Of a stretch of DNA of 64,000 nucleotides, positions 12,861 through 24,095 are shown piece after piece. The DNA lies in the NCBI GenBank assembly GCA_036583965.1, contig JAZBQD010000019.1, positions 20,091,085-20,155,084 of the forward strand. Reading direction: 5' to 3'. A program made the position numbers and the translations under genes. The notes beneath the pieces are model-generated. The model did no database searches, had not been told where the DNA came from, and worked only from the letters and a program-made list of their open reading frames with translations. Positions within the stretch are counted from its first letter, which is position 1. Every line of letters starts with the position of its first letter. This stretch comes from Prunella strophiata (taxonomy: Eukaryota > Chordata > Aves > Passeriformes > Prunellidae).

Positions 12861-15800
12861 GAAGTAACCTAGTTTCCAGTCCTGACAGATTTCACAGTCA
12901 TTTTTCCATTGCTTTGCTTTCCATTGTTCTTAAAAATAGAAAGGACAAACAATTTAGGCAGTAGGAGAGGCTTTCTCACCATAAATGCTAGTCATTAGCT
13001 GACTGTATTTTAAAAATTCTAGGTATTTTTAATTTTCCCAAGTAGACTTTCTCTCTGACTGGAACATGTTTGATCAAGTGACTATACAGGGCTGGAAAGG
13101 GTAAATCCACTCCACATTTAAGAGCACTAGATGGATCTCATGAGGAGTGACAAGGTGAATAACCAAGGATCAGTTAGCACACTGTTTTTGTCTAAGCTGT
13201 AATATAGATTTCTGTGGAACCCTACTGATTACAGCCATAGCATAAAAGTCCTCCTTACATCATACACAGCTTTGTTAAATTCGAGAATGGCAATGGCTTG
13301 CTGTTTGTTACAGCTTGCCAGTGCACCTACAATTTATAACTCTTCATGTAAAGGCTCTGAAATTCCTGATCTAGAAAGGTTTTACAACCATCTCTCCCAT
13401 AGTCTGTGCCACTAACGTGTCTATCGCAGAACTGCCACCAAAAAATAAACCTAATGCAAATGCTCATATGTAACTCCATCAAACTTTGCTACCATTTGAT
13501 TACTGCTTGGTGGTGAAATCACTGGACACTGCTGAGGCTGGAGACATTGAAGCAGATGTAAATGCAGGTACAAAACCCCTGAGCTATTTCCAAGCACATA
13601 TCCACCTGCAGAAGCTGACCAATTCTCTGCACTAAGACTATAATAAAATATTTTTTTAAAAAAATTAAAAAAAAAAATACTCTGCTTATCATGAAAGTAA
13701 ATCATTCCCAAACCAAATTTAAATGTTACTGTTAATCTGCTTTAAAGTCAAAGGAATCATATTAAATGGTTTTCATTCAGAAACAGAAGCTGTACACAGA
13801 CATCTGGGAAAATTACTTAATGGAAGCAGTTTTATGCCAAGATCTTCTGCTTATTTCCACTGGCATAGTGGCCTTTCTGGTCAGGATGCCAAGTCTTCTA
13901 TAATCAGCTGAGTTAAGGGCTCTCAGTGCTTCAAAAGATTGGGATCTAATTGCTGCAAATTTAGTTAATGCCAAGGGAGAAAGACAGGCATCAAGATTTG
14001 GGCCTTTGCCCCAAAAGAGAAGTGCAAATAACATCCATAATCATTAGACAGTTGTCAGGAGAGTGCTGAGAACTGGGCTGTACAGAAACCTGCCTGAAAA
14101 TTTGATGAACTAAAAAAATTAATGAGCTTTGGGTTCAAAAGGTTTCCTTTGATGTGCATCATGAAATACAAGTAACAACACAAATGTGCTATTTAGCAAT
14201 AATGGGTCATATCAGAGCTGGATATCTCTTGATCTCCTGTTGAGATGACAGCATGCCCCACACACTTCTGCCAACATGAAACAAGTGTTAGCAGATTTAC
14301 TCTTAATGAGCTCATCACACCAAAGTACCAGTTAAAGGGAGTAGGTCACAGATTATGTTTGTTTAGTTGTCCCAATGTGTCTTGTTAATTCCACACACAA
14401 ATATGGTGTTGGGGGAGGAAGTGCCCCCAGTCCATAGTGCCTGAGTATCTTCTGCACTGACATCTATAAGTTTTCTGTCTGTCTGAACTTGGCAAAGAGA
14501 TTGACACAATCCTTCATTCCCCACTCCTCCAATGAACCCATGCCTACCTACCTTTTGTTTTAATTCCTTTCTGCACAACAGAATATACTTCACATGAAAG
14601 TAGGGCACTTGCTAGAGAAAGACCTTAAAGACCCAGAAGCTCTGCTTCATCTCTGTATTTTATTGTGTATGGGAATGAGGTTCACTCTTTAATCCAGGGC
14701 TTCATTTCTCTGTAGGGAAATGCTTAAGGTTTGATGTGCAGTCTTGATCCCTTTGTCCTGCATAGGAAGACAGTGTCCAGTACAGTATTCATAAGGTAAG
14801 GCATAGGTTAAGATGAAAGAGCTTCATGTAAAAATTACATACCAGTATGTTAATTTTCATGAAGAAGCATCATCTCTCCTGTTATTCTCCTAACAACACT
14901 CTCATTTAAATATTTCCTGTGTCGGATTTCATAGAAGAAGCAGTAATGCTGATAATGTTGTATGAACACATAACAGCCAATGCTATTTTCACAGAAATCA
15001 ATCTTGTGTCATAGCCCATTAGATACTTCAAGACAATGCAACATTTGAAACTAAAAAAGCTTTAGTAAGGCATATAAATTACACAATAGACTCTTATTCT
15101 TGTCAGGATATGCTTAAACTGCAACTTTGATGGTGGGGAAAGCTAAAAGTGCTCCTATTCTTCCCTTCTCTTCAATTTTATTTATAGAGCTATCTTGGAA
15201 ACCACAGCACAAACTGAGTTTTGGAATATTTCATCTTCAAAATAAACATTTTTCAGTAAAGAAGGTCTATATCCAGAACACAGTGGTGTAACCCCACTAG
15301 TAGCCACAAAAAAGGGTCAACAGTGCTGCATGAAAGCACCAACAAGAGAGCAGGAGCTCCTTAAGCCACTTTGAGTGCTCGTAGTTAGTGCCTTGTTACT
15401 TCACAGCTATGCAAAAACTAGTCCTATCAATGACTAGATCTTAAAATTCAAAGCACATTTTGGTCAGTAATCAGGTTTCCTGATTTCCCACGGGTTTGTT
15501 CCCTGTGATTCTAAATGTATACAGTGATTTTTCATCAACTAGGACTAAATTATACTCCACAAGTAATTGTATGGAATGCAGATAAAACATAAGAAAATGC
15601 TACATAATAATGGTATCAAAGCTGGCTTCCTTCTAAAAGCAAGGGAGTTAAGGCAGGAAGAATTTGGCATTACTGGTAAATGATCCACTTCCAGAGTAAA
15701 AGCATTTCACTGATAGAAAGGAGTGAAAACACAATAGCACACCTGTGGAGCAGGTTGTGGTGGCTACACAAGTCAGAGTTCAGTAGCAGTAAGAGCAGAA

Positions 15801-17087
15801 CAATGAGAATAAAAGTAGCATGAAAGCTCTTAGGACAAAAAGCCTAAACTCTCTCATCTGAAACTACAAGTTGTACACAAAAGTTATTTTGAGAACAATA
15901 TTTTCATGACAAGAAAGCTGTAGAAGCAATAACACTTATCAAGTGTTGCCTCTGCTTCACACCTCTGTCTATATACCACCTTCACTTTAGGCATAGCATG
16001 AGACTTCATTATCCACCTCCATAGTTTTCATCATGGCTATTATTCCAAGTACTTTTCTACTTTCCTTCCCCAGAGTTGATTGTCTCAGCTCACAAAGGGC
16101 ATCTTTGGCAGCCCCCAGTTTGCTCTCACCAAAACTCTTTTGCACTGCTGCTCCAGACACCATGGCTCATGCCCTGTCATTACCTCACTTCTTTCCAGAT
16201 GTCTTAGTTCTTCTTCATTTACATCTTACTTAATTTCAGGGACTGGATTAAACAAAAGCATTCACTGTTTCCTTCCCCTCTGTATACTTAACCTATATAC
16301 ACATCACTGCAGTACAAACACAGAGGTTAAGTCTGTATTTATGAAATAACTCTGACAAAACTTGAGGTGTTTGGTCTGTCCTTACACACAAATGAAAGAG
16401 AATTTGGCCACCTTAGGAGTGAAAACTGAGCATTAAAAGGTGATTGAAAAATACAGGGTACTGTAATTCATTTAATATTTCAGCATCCCCAATTGCCTTC
16501 ATATTGCATCAATTTTGATGTATTTCTTTAAGGCAGCAACACTTAGAAGTATTTTTACAAGCATACATCCTCCTTTGCTTTTGCATACTTGTTACATAAA
16601 TCAATATCCAAGTAATTAATCCTACACTCAAAGTCTTAGGCATCCTTACTGTCTTTTATCTGTAAACACATCTTCTGATCATCTCCTTTCTCTAATTGCT
16701 CTAAGGATCTCAGGGGAGACAACATCCAACTCCTTTCAATGCCCTTCATTCCTACTCAAACTGTGTCAGAAGTTATGCTGTTTCTCTCACAGACTCAGAC
16801 CTCTCCAGGACACACCCTCCTTTCTGGCTTACTTTGTCTGTGGCTTTTGGCAGCTCCTGTATTCTATTCAGTCCTTTGATGTTTTATAAACTTGTCTGTG
16901 GTGCTATATGAATTCTGTATATCTCCTGGAAAAAATAACCACTTAATTCTGTAATTTTGTGTTATATGCTTCAAGAATTTGTCTGGAATATATTCACATT
17001 GTACTTTGAAATCCCTGACATTTATAAGATATCAACTTGAATGCAGACTACAAGAACCTAAACACAAGAAAAAACACCTATATGAGA
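12861..17087. other. Non-coding unique sequence with a near-palindrome at 14.8 kb
   Basis: No gene or dated repeat was recognised. An A/T low-complexity stretch is at 13650-13680. A near-perfect palindrome at 14822-14864 is listed separately. The overlapping frames at 16033-16233 and 16080-16349 carry no familiar motif. Confidence 0.65.
14822..14864. repeat. Near-perfect inverted repeat (hairpin-forming)
   Basis: The left arm 14822-14842 (CTTCATGT...ACATAC) and right arm 14845-14864 (GTATGTTAATTTTCATGAAG) are complementary except for a single-base bulge or slip on each side. They are separated by only CA. The stem is about 19-20 bp and AT-rich. It is too short and too tightly looped for a classical pre-miRNA. 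It could be a cruciform-type palindrome or the core of a tiny MITE, but no target-site duplication is obvious. Confidence 0.6.
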
Positions 17088-17215
17088 AAAAATCAGGACT
17101 CTGGACTGGAATTTGAAAGATCTGGGATTGCTTCTTGGTTCAAAAATTCTGTGTGTGATCATCAGTTACAGCTGTATCATTATAAAACAGCAGTATCTAA
17201 AGGGATAATGAAGCT
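17088..17215 (+). mobile_element. MIR-like SINE remnant, very old
   Basis: The order of words follows the MIR consensus: 'GGACTGGAATTTGAAAGATCTGGGATT' (MIR: gagacctgggttc), then CTGTGTGTGATCATCAGTTA (ctgtgtgaccttgggcaagtta), then AAAGGGATAATGAAGCT (aaatggggataat). Each word is diverged. A chance open frame at 17037-17423 (128 codons) runs across it and shows no known protein motif. Confidence 0.33.
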
Positions 17216-18305
17216 CTGCCTTCACTCATCCTCTCTTCAAACCATCGCCTTGGAGATGAATTGGAGACTCTGTGTGCCCCAGGGTGTTAATGCATTGGCA
17301 GGATATTTGAACACCCAGATGTTTGAACACATTATTCCTGTGTGCTTCAGAAAGTACAGCTTAGATCTATATTTAGTCTGCAAATTTGTAATCTGTACTT
17401 GCAGCCCTTTAGAACTTCCTTGACCCAGTGTTGTAGGTATAATGTTACATTTTTTACCTCTTTCCCTTGCCTTCAACATCACTTTTCCATCTGCTCTGAA
17501 CCATAACTACTGAGATTATACCTTACCTGGGTAAAAATTCTTAATAAGACAATATTTAGGGTGTACATAAAAATAACACTAATTAGGACTTTGCAAAATC
17601 TTCAAACAAATGCCTTATATTCTGCACAAATTCAATTACTAGTTCCAGCATGTAACTGACTTTCACTTCTTAATATTTTCAGTACAAATTTACAGCCTCT
17701 TACGTCAAGCAGCCTTTTTGTTACAAAGCTCACCTCCGTTTAAACATAAGTATCAGGAAAAGTTTCATTCTTTAAATTATTTTAGAACTGGAGCAGTCTG
17801 ATCCCAAAATGTTTTCAATTCACTTTACCTTCAGAAGTCACTGTGCAGTGTACTGTTCAAACTCACTAAACATCCTCAGACCTGTGTTGACACAAAAAGG
17901 ATCACTTAAAGCCTAAACAGAAATTTGGTAACAAATGAGGACTCATCTGAACAGACCCCATGACACCCACAAAGCAGGAGACACTGAACTAATAAACCTG
18001 CATTAATGATCTTTTGGTAGCATTTACATTAGTATAAAAAAAAAAGTAAAACCAGGGTCTCCTTAGCCCTTTGTTTTTTATTTTAACTAGTAGAATGGGG
18101 TTGAGAAATATACACTAAACAAGGCACTTGGGGCCCATCACAGGGTATACAGGCATTTGGTGATCAGGACATCCCACTTCTGCCTTAGGGGATTTCCTCT
18201 GGCTACCCATCAGACAGTCCAGCACAACTGTGCCCTGGTACCAAGGACACAGAGTTAAAGCAAGCAGCAGAATCTGAGTTACTGGAATTCATTTTACTAA
18301 TCAAC

Positions 18306-18361
18306 TTAATTAATTTAAATGGATTAATTTAATTAATTGATTGTTTTAATTAATTTAAATG
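18306..18361. repeat. AT-rich direct repeat, 16-bp units 40 bp apart
   Basis: TTAATTAATTTAAATG occurs exactly at 18306-18321 and 18346-18361. The spacer is made of the same TTAAT/ATTAA words, so the block is also internally self-complementary. It looks like local slippage or a small duplication in AT-rich DNA. Confidence 0.8.
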
Positions 18362-20559
18362 TCATTAATCACTTTACTTCATTTCTCCAATGACAGAATT
18401 GCAGTGAGAGCCAAAGAAGCACAAAGCAAACAAGCAATCTGGAAATTCAAGTCAAATGCAAGGCAGTTAAAGGTAAATTAATGATGTAAACACAGCACAT
18501 TAGTGTACTGCAAGGTCATGGCTGCTCGGGCAGACAGAGACTGCATCCACCTTAGCTTTTCAACATTTGATGAGGGATAAATATTCTGAGGGGATGAGAA
18601 CCTGTCTCCTCTTGGCTGCTATGAGACACATATTATGACTGAATTTAACCAATAAATTCAGAACAAGAAATGCACATTCCAGCAGTGAGTACACCTTTGC
18701 CCTGGAAGGTAAGAAGTGATATTTATGAAGGACAGTTAGTGGTCCATCCTGTCCCTGTCTGGCCTCCCTGGCCCATTCCCACATCCCTAGCCTTGACTGA
18801 GCTGTGTCCAAGCCCCTCCTCACTGAGGCCTGATCCTGATTTGCTACAATTTGACCCTGGACCTCTCACCTAGGCATGGATTCCCCTGATTGCTGAGACT
18901 CTGAGCTGACTCTGGCTGCATCTCCAGCCAGGCTTCTGCCTGATGCCTTGTGCAGTGCCTAAGCTGAACCAGCAGAACAAAGGAGGTTATTTCAGATCTA
19001 CAGCCTTTTCAGAGGCTGATCAGGAGAGTCTCAGCTTACCCAGCAGGGAGCCCCACTGCTCTGAAGCAGTGGGATGATGGTTTCTCCACAGAGATTTCAG
19101 GAGTCTGCTGTAGGTACAGTCCATGTCCACAGTGAGATGCAAAGCAGCATGTTCAGAAAACTGCCAGGATCCAACCACAGCAGTCTTGTTATGTGTCATT
19201 CCAGAGATACACAGGTGATAAAGAGGCAGAGTGACATCTAGGCATAGTCAAATTAGAGGGTACTGGGGATACCCAGAGATTTCATAATCCAATTTTATAA
19301 AAATTCAGGTGTTTCTCCTTTAACTAGTCTATATAGGTTTTCCCATTCCTACTCTTCCAGTGACTAGGTGACACCTACTTATTTGCAGATGTGGACTTTT
19401 GGGGTCGCAGCAAATCCAAACCAGTACTGTAGACTAAACTAAACTTTTTTGGAGGTTTATTTGTTTGCTTTTTTTCTCTAATGGGATGCCAATCCTGAAA
19501 AAAATTGCTACGCTGTCTTCTTCTTCTCACCTGTCACCTGTCATGGCTGCAAACCCATGGTTAGGAGATGCTGTTGCTCTGCCATGATCTGAAGGATCAC
19601 AGGCAATGCAGTGGACACCAGCAGAAAGCTCTATGCTGAGCCTGTTAAATGAGTTCCACAATCAGTTTTTCCTTCAGAAACTTTGGTTCTGTAAGAACTG
19701 CACATTTGCATCTCCTCTTTCAGCTCACTTCTGTGACCTGATCCATGCTCCTCTGTTTCTGCCACTCCTCTGTATGTAGAGCTTACTCTCTTCTATGAGC
19801 TCTACTTCAGAGTCTCTGTTCTAGGGACTGAACTGCTGAAGCTGATTTTTAGGATCCCAGTACACTCACTGAAATATTTTTAAAATATGTATGGACCAGT
19901 ATCAGCCAGAGCAACTTGGTAACTGAGCTGATTTAAAGTCCAAGTCTAAGCAGAGATTTGATTCATCTTTCCCCCATAAAATGATCAAATAAAATACAGA
20001 TAACTAAAACTGGATTTTTTTAAATACAAGGCACCACATTCTCCTACTACCCCCCCTCACCTTTGCCTTTTTGTTGCTCTCACTAAATCAATTATGTAAT
20101 TTTAATGCCTGATGAATACCATCACAAACCATAAATAAATCATCTCAGAAGTCAGGTAATCTGAATTTCAACACAAAGAGCAGATCTCTTAGGATGGTGC
20201 CATCATTCTTCAGCACAGACTCACACTTTAAAGCTTTAGACACAGATATAATGATGTTTTTTTCCAAAGCAGACAGTCATAAATATGTTAGATACTTACT
20301 CTGTTAGCTTCATAATTTTTCATTCCTTTGGATTGAATTCCACTCCTGCCTTGTGGGTCAAAAACAGTCCAGGAGATTTTGGTGCTCTGAAAAATAGCAT
20401 TGTTGGTTCTTGTGTGGCCTGTACCCTACACACTTGCATTAAATATAATCATTTAAATAACTACATGGCAGTTTCCTGCACTTTGGTGAAGCTTACAAAA
20501 CTGAATCTTATTATTTTTTTCATTTTATATAATATTTTCACAGAAAATAATAGCTGATA

Positions 20560-20618
20560 TTTTTTTTTTCTCTCCTTCTGTTCCCCCTCCCCCTTTTTTG
20601 GTTAGTAAAACCAAAAAA
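20560..20618. repeat. Pyrimidine tract followed by a perfect 10-bp inverted repeat
   Basis: An almost pure T/C run occupies about 20560-20599 (one G). It leads straight into arms TTTTTTGGTT (20594-20603) and AACCAAAAAA (20609-20618), with loop AGTAA. The minus strand of the tract has two runs of five G separated by one A. It may form a non-B structure, and no function is evident. Confidence 0.7.
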
Positions 20619-21183
20619 CCATTTGGTTTAACTTGAGATTTGATGAAAGATAGCCAGCTGGAAATATCTGTTTGGATTGTCTTTAATTGTAACTAAACTT
20701 AGAAGCTGCTTTGAGTCCTACTTGTCAGAAGCCCAATTGTACCTTAATTCCTCCAGAGTTAAAAGAAGATTAGAATTTGGATGTGGAAACCAAGGAACAT
20801 CTTCAGCTTCTATGTAAGTACCAGGTTTGGTTATTCAACACTTTGGTACATAGTATAAGTGATCTTGACAACACTGTCTTCTGCCTCTGTGAAAGGATGA
20901 TGAAATTGCAGCTGACAAGAACACAGGTAGTGGGAGCTTTAGGTCTCACTTGTAACAAAAATAAAGTCAAAGGACTGAGATATTTAACTTTGAAGACATC
21001 AAATTATCTGTTCAGATGTAATTCTGAGCAGCTCATAGCCAGGGGCTAGAGTAAACTGTGCAAAAGAAGGGAGGAGCAGATCCAAGCTCCATGAGGACTT
21101 AAATCTTTCATAACTGCAGAAAATGGAAAATATCCAAACAGCTTTGTGTGCTGTACCTGCAAGAAATACATGATATAAAAAAC

Positions 21184-21186
<3 letters not shown>

Positions 21187-21215
<29 letters not shown>
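21187..21215. repeat. (TA)n microsatellite
   Basis: An uninterrupted TA dinucleotide run of about 14 units sits in unique sequence. It is likely length-polymorphic. Confidence 0.95.
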
Positions 21216-21218
<3 letters not shown>

Positions 21219-22471
21219 CAGGTGAGCGATCTTTGAATCATTTGATGTGATTTAGCAGCTTCAATTAACTCAAAGTAGGTTCCTTGTGAAATCCTAATAC
21301 AGAATCATGAATTCCAGGCAAAACAAAACACAAAGGCTACAAAAACAAAAGGGGAATACAGGAGATTTTGTAACTGAGGGGAAGCTAAGGAACAGATCTT
21401 CTTTCTGAGATTAAAGAAATATCATCACACAGTAGTGATCACCAATATGATCCCAAAGGAGGCACTATCAACTGCTGACAAATAATTTATCCTGCACAGG
21501 CAGCCACCCAGCCCCACAATAAAGTGGTTTAGAGGACAGTAGCATTTTGGCAATATAGATATGAAAAGAACTGTAAAAGGGAAACCAAGGGAGAGCCCAA
21601 GGAAGCACAGCACAGTGAGCTGCAAAAATGACCAAGGTTTTATTTTTCATTATAAAAAAGAATATTCCTGTTAGGAGTGAATGACTGTTGTCCATCTCAC
21701 TGTACAGTGGAAAGCCAAAGCAATTAATAGAAAGTCTCACTATGTTTCCATGTATCATAGGTAGTGTTATGTTGAATCTTGTTAAAGAACTAGTAATTTT
21801 TCACGTGCTTAAAAATCAAGACTTTGTAAAAATCTCCACTGCAATTCTCTAAGACTTCAAAGGAATGATATCTGGAAGGCAAGTACAGGTGCATAAGAAA
21901 AGAAAAATCTCTTGATTATTTTATCTTGAAACACCTACATTCAATCCATCATAATGAATAAAATAACCTACAATTTAACAGCATACCAACAGCATTTTTA
22001 AGGAACCAGGTGGAGAATCTACAAGCACAGCTGAAAAGTTGTGTGGCATGTTTCATCAGGATTGCTCATGAATATTCATATCACATATTTAGACTAATGT
22101 AAAAGGCCACTGTCAAGCAGAAAGCATGAGTCAGATCCCAGGAGCCTATTCAAAGTTCCAGGCTTCTTTTTCATTTTTGATATTGTTTACTTTGCACCTT
22201 TCAGTCATCTCAATATACAACCCTAGGCTCATCTTGTTCTGCCCACAGTACAGATGGCCAGAATCAGCACCTAAAATTCAAATTACATTTGGTAGACATA
22301 GGATGGATTAGAGGTAATTAGGGCCTCGTTTTATTGCAGTAATTACAATTCTGACATGCTAGAAAATTCTATCACTTTTTAAGTAATTTTTATTCCTAAG
22401 GGGAAATAATCTGCACCCAGTGATTTGCTGTTGTCTCAAACAATTCCAGCTTGACTCACACTTTTTTACAC

Positions 22472-22500
<29 letters not shown>
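22472..22500. repeat. A29 homopolymer
   Basis: Twenty-nine consecutive A residues follow CTTTTTTACAC. No AATAAA signal or recognisable retrotransposed body lies directly to the left, and no target-site duplication is obvious, so a processed-pseudogene or SINE tail is not supported. The exact length is prone to assembly error. Confidence 0.95.
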
Positions 22501-22504
<4 letters not shown>

Positions 22505-23056
22505 TATGTTCAGTATGGTGTTTATCTTGAGTACTGAACTGTGGAAGGTGTTACAAAAAAGAGCTCAGGACTGGTGCCATGGCCCCATAGATAGTTGGCA
22601 GGAAGGATCCTTGTGCGGTGATGCAGAGCTGTATGGGGAAACAAGAAGGTGGACTGCAAGTCTGGAGATGACTCCTCTGACACCATTAGACAAACAAACC
22701 CCCTCCACCACCTGAGCAAATTCTGGAGCAGAGAAGATTAAAAGTCTGGAGACAGATCAACAGGACAAACCCCATTCTTTCTGCTCTAGAGGGAGCAACT
22801 TAAAAGCACTCCCGTATGGCTGTAGGGAATCACTGGTAGAACTTCAAACCCCTTCCCATGACAAAAGATCACAAACCAGTTCACTTTATCTAAACAATGC
22901 AGTGGAAAGCAGCAGGAATATCCAATCAGATGATTATAAGGAAACTATTTTCATCAGGACCACAAGCACACACCAGCCAGCCTCCATGGAGTCACTCCCT
23001 AACATTGTTTATCAAGCTGATAGTTGCTGGCTGTCTTTCCATCCTCTGATTTACCT

Positions 23057-24095
23057 TAGAATTACACAATTGTAGAATTGTTGAGGTTGGAAAAGGCTTT
23101 CTAGGTCACCAAGTCAAATCACTTCCCTAAGACTGCCAAGTCCACCATTAAACCATCTCCCTGAGCAGCACAGTTACACATCTTTTAAGTACCTCAAAGA
23201 ATGATGACTCAGTCACTTCCCTGGGCACCCCATTCCAATGCTTGACAACCATTCCAGTAAAGAATTTTTTCTGAATATCCCATCTAAACTTCCCCTGGTG
23301 CAACTTGAAACCATTTCCTCTTGCCCTACTAATTATTACTGGGGAGAAGAGACTGACCCCCACCTCACTGCAGCTCCCTTTCACAAAGTTGTAGAGAGTG
23401 AGATCTCCCCTGAGCTTCCTATTCTCCTAAACAACCTTCTGGGCTAAACAATCCTAGCTCTCAGCTGCTCCTCATAAGTCTTGTGCTCTGGACCCTTCAC
23501 CAGCTTCATTGTCCTTCTCTGGACACACTCTGGCTCCTCAAGGTCTGTGTTTTAGTGAGGGGCCCAAAACTGAGCTCCAGATTCGAGGTGTGGCCTTACC
23601 AGAGCCAAGTACAGGGGGGACGATCCCTTCCCTTGTCCTGCAGGTCACACTGTTTCTGATAGCGGCCAGGATGCCATTGGCCTTCTTCACACAGACCCAG
23701 GTCCTTTTTCACAGGGTGGGTTTCCAACCATTCTCCCCCAGCCTGGAGCAGTGTATGGGGTTGTTGTGACCCAAGTGCAGGACCTGGTTGAACCTCACTG
23801 GCCTTGGCCCACTGATCCAGCCTGTCCAGATGCTTCTGCAGAGCTTTGCTACCCTCCAGCAGATCAACCTTCCCACCCAACTTGGTGTTACCTGTTACTG
23901 ACTGAGGGTGCACTCAATCCCCACATCCAGATCATTGGTAAAAATATTGAAAAGGACTGGCCTCAATACTGAGTCTTGAAGAAAATCACTGATCACCAAC
24001 CCCCCACTGGATATAACTCCATGCACCACCATTCTTTGGACCTATCCAACCAGACAGTTTTTAATCCAGTGATGAGCACACCCATCTAAGCCATG
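23057..24095 (-). mobile_element. CR1 LINE, 5'-truncated, ~1.04 kb
   Basis: Read on the minus strand, this is the 3' part of a CR1 retrotransposon. It runs from the region after the reverse-transcriptase palm, through the C-terminus of ORF2, to the short 3' UTR ending near 23057 with CR1-style AATTCTACAATTGT words in place of the usual ATTCTATG octamers. Characteristic phrases are readable: the '..[20 protein letters not shown]' segment near 23900-23960; the 'GRLICWR..LCRSIWTGW' spacing of a shifted frame near 23850; the 'LESGAQFWAPH' homologue near 23570; and '[16 protein letters not shown]' near 23200. The place where the family has its catalytic FADD box (about 23886-23905) carries a one-base deletion and a stop, so this copy is dead. 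CR1 is the dominant bird LINE and copies are usually 5'-truncated, as here. The left edge in element terms (about 24095) is my estimate. Confidence 0.93.
23148..23384 (-). pseudogene. CR1 ORF2 C-terminal fragment
   Basis: This is the longest intact frame inside the CR1. It encodes 78 residues that include [20 protein letters not shown] and [18 protein letters not shown], ending in a ...LLREMV-like C-terminus. These match the well-known ORF2 tail of avian CR1 ('[41 protein letters not shown]'). The apparent start methionine is internal to the original ORF2 and has no meaning as a start. The fragment has no catalytic part and is not expected to be translated. Confidence 0.85.

Larger units (their letters stand above)
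17216..23056. other. Non-coding sequence with several simple-sequence and regulatory-looking patches
   Basis: No exon was recognised. The block contains AT-rich direct repeats (18306-18361), a FOX/homeodomain/nuclear-receptor-like site group (18470-18520), a GC-richer CT/GAC-rich patch (about 18735-18960), a pyrimidine tract plus inverted repeat (20560-20618), a (TA)n microsatellite (21187-21215), a homeodomain-site patch (22308-22350) and an A29 tract (22472-22500). The sequence after the A29 tract, 22501-23056, is unique with nothing recognised. Confidence 0.65.

Noticed and set aside
17037..17423. 128-codon plus frame as a possible exon
   Set aside because: It crosses a MIR-like remnant, has no recognised domain, and its codon make-up looks random.
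21187..21215. (TA)n run as a functional TATA region
   Set aside because: A plain dinucleotide microsatellite without promoter context.
22472..22500. A29 tract as the tail of a processed pseudogene
   Set aside because: No polyadenylation signal, recognisable gene body or target-site duplication was seen to the left.
23596..23913. 105-codon minus frame as a host gene
   Set aside because: It is a shifted reading of CR1 ORF2 sequence, not a host protein.
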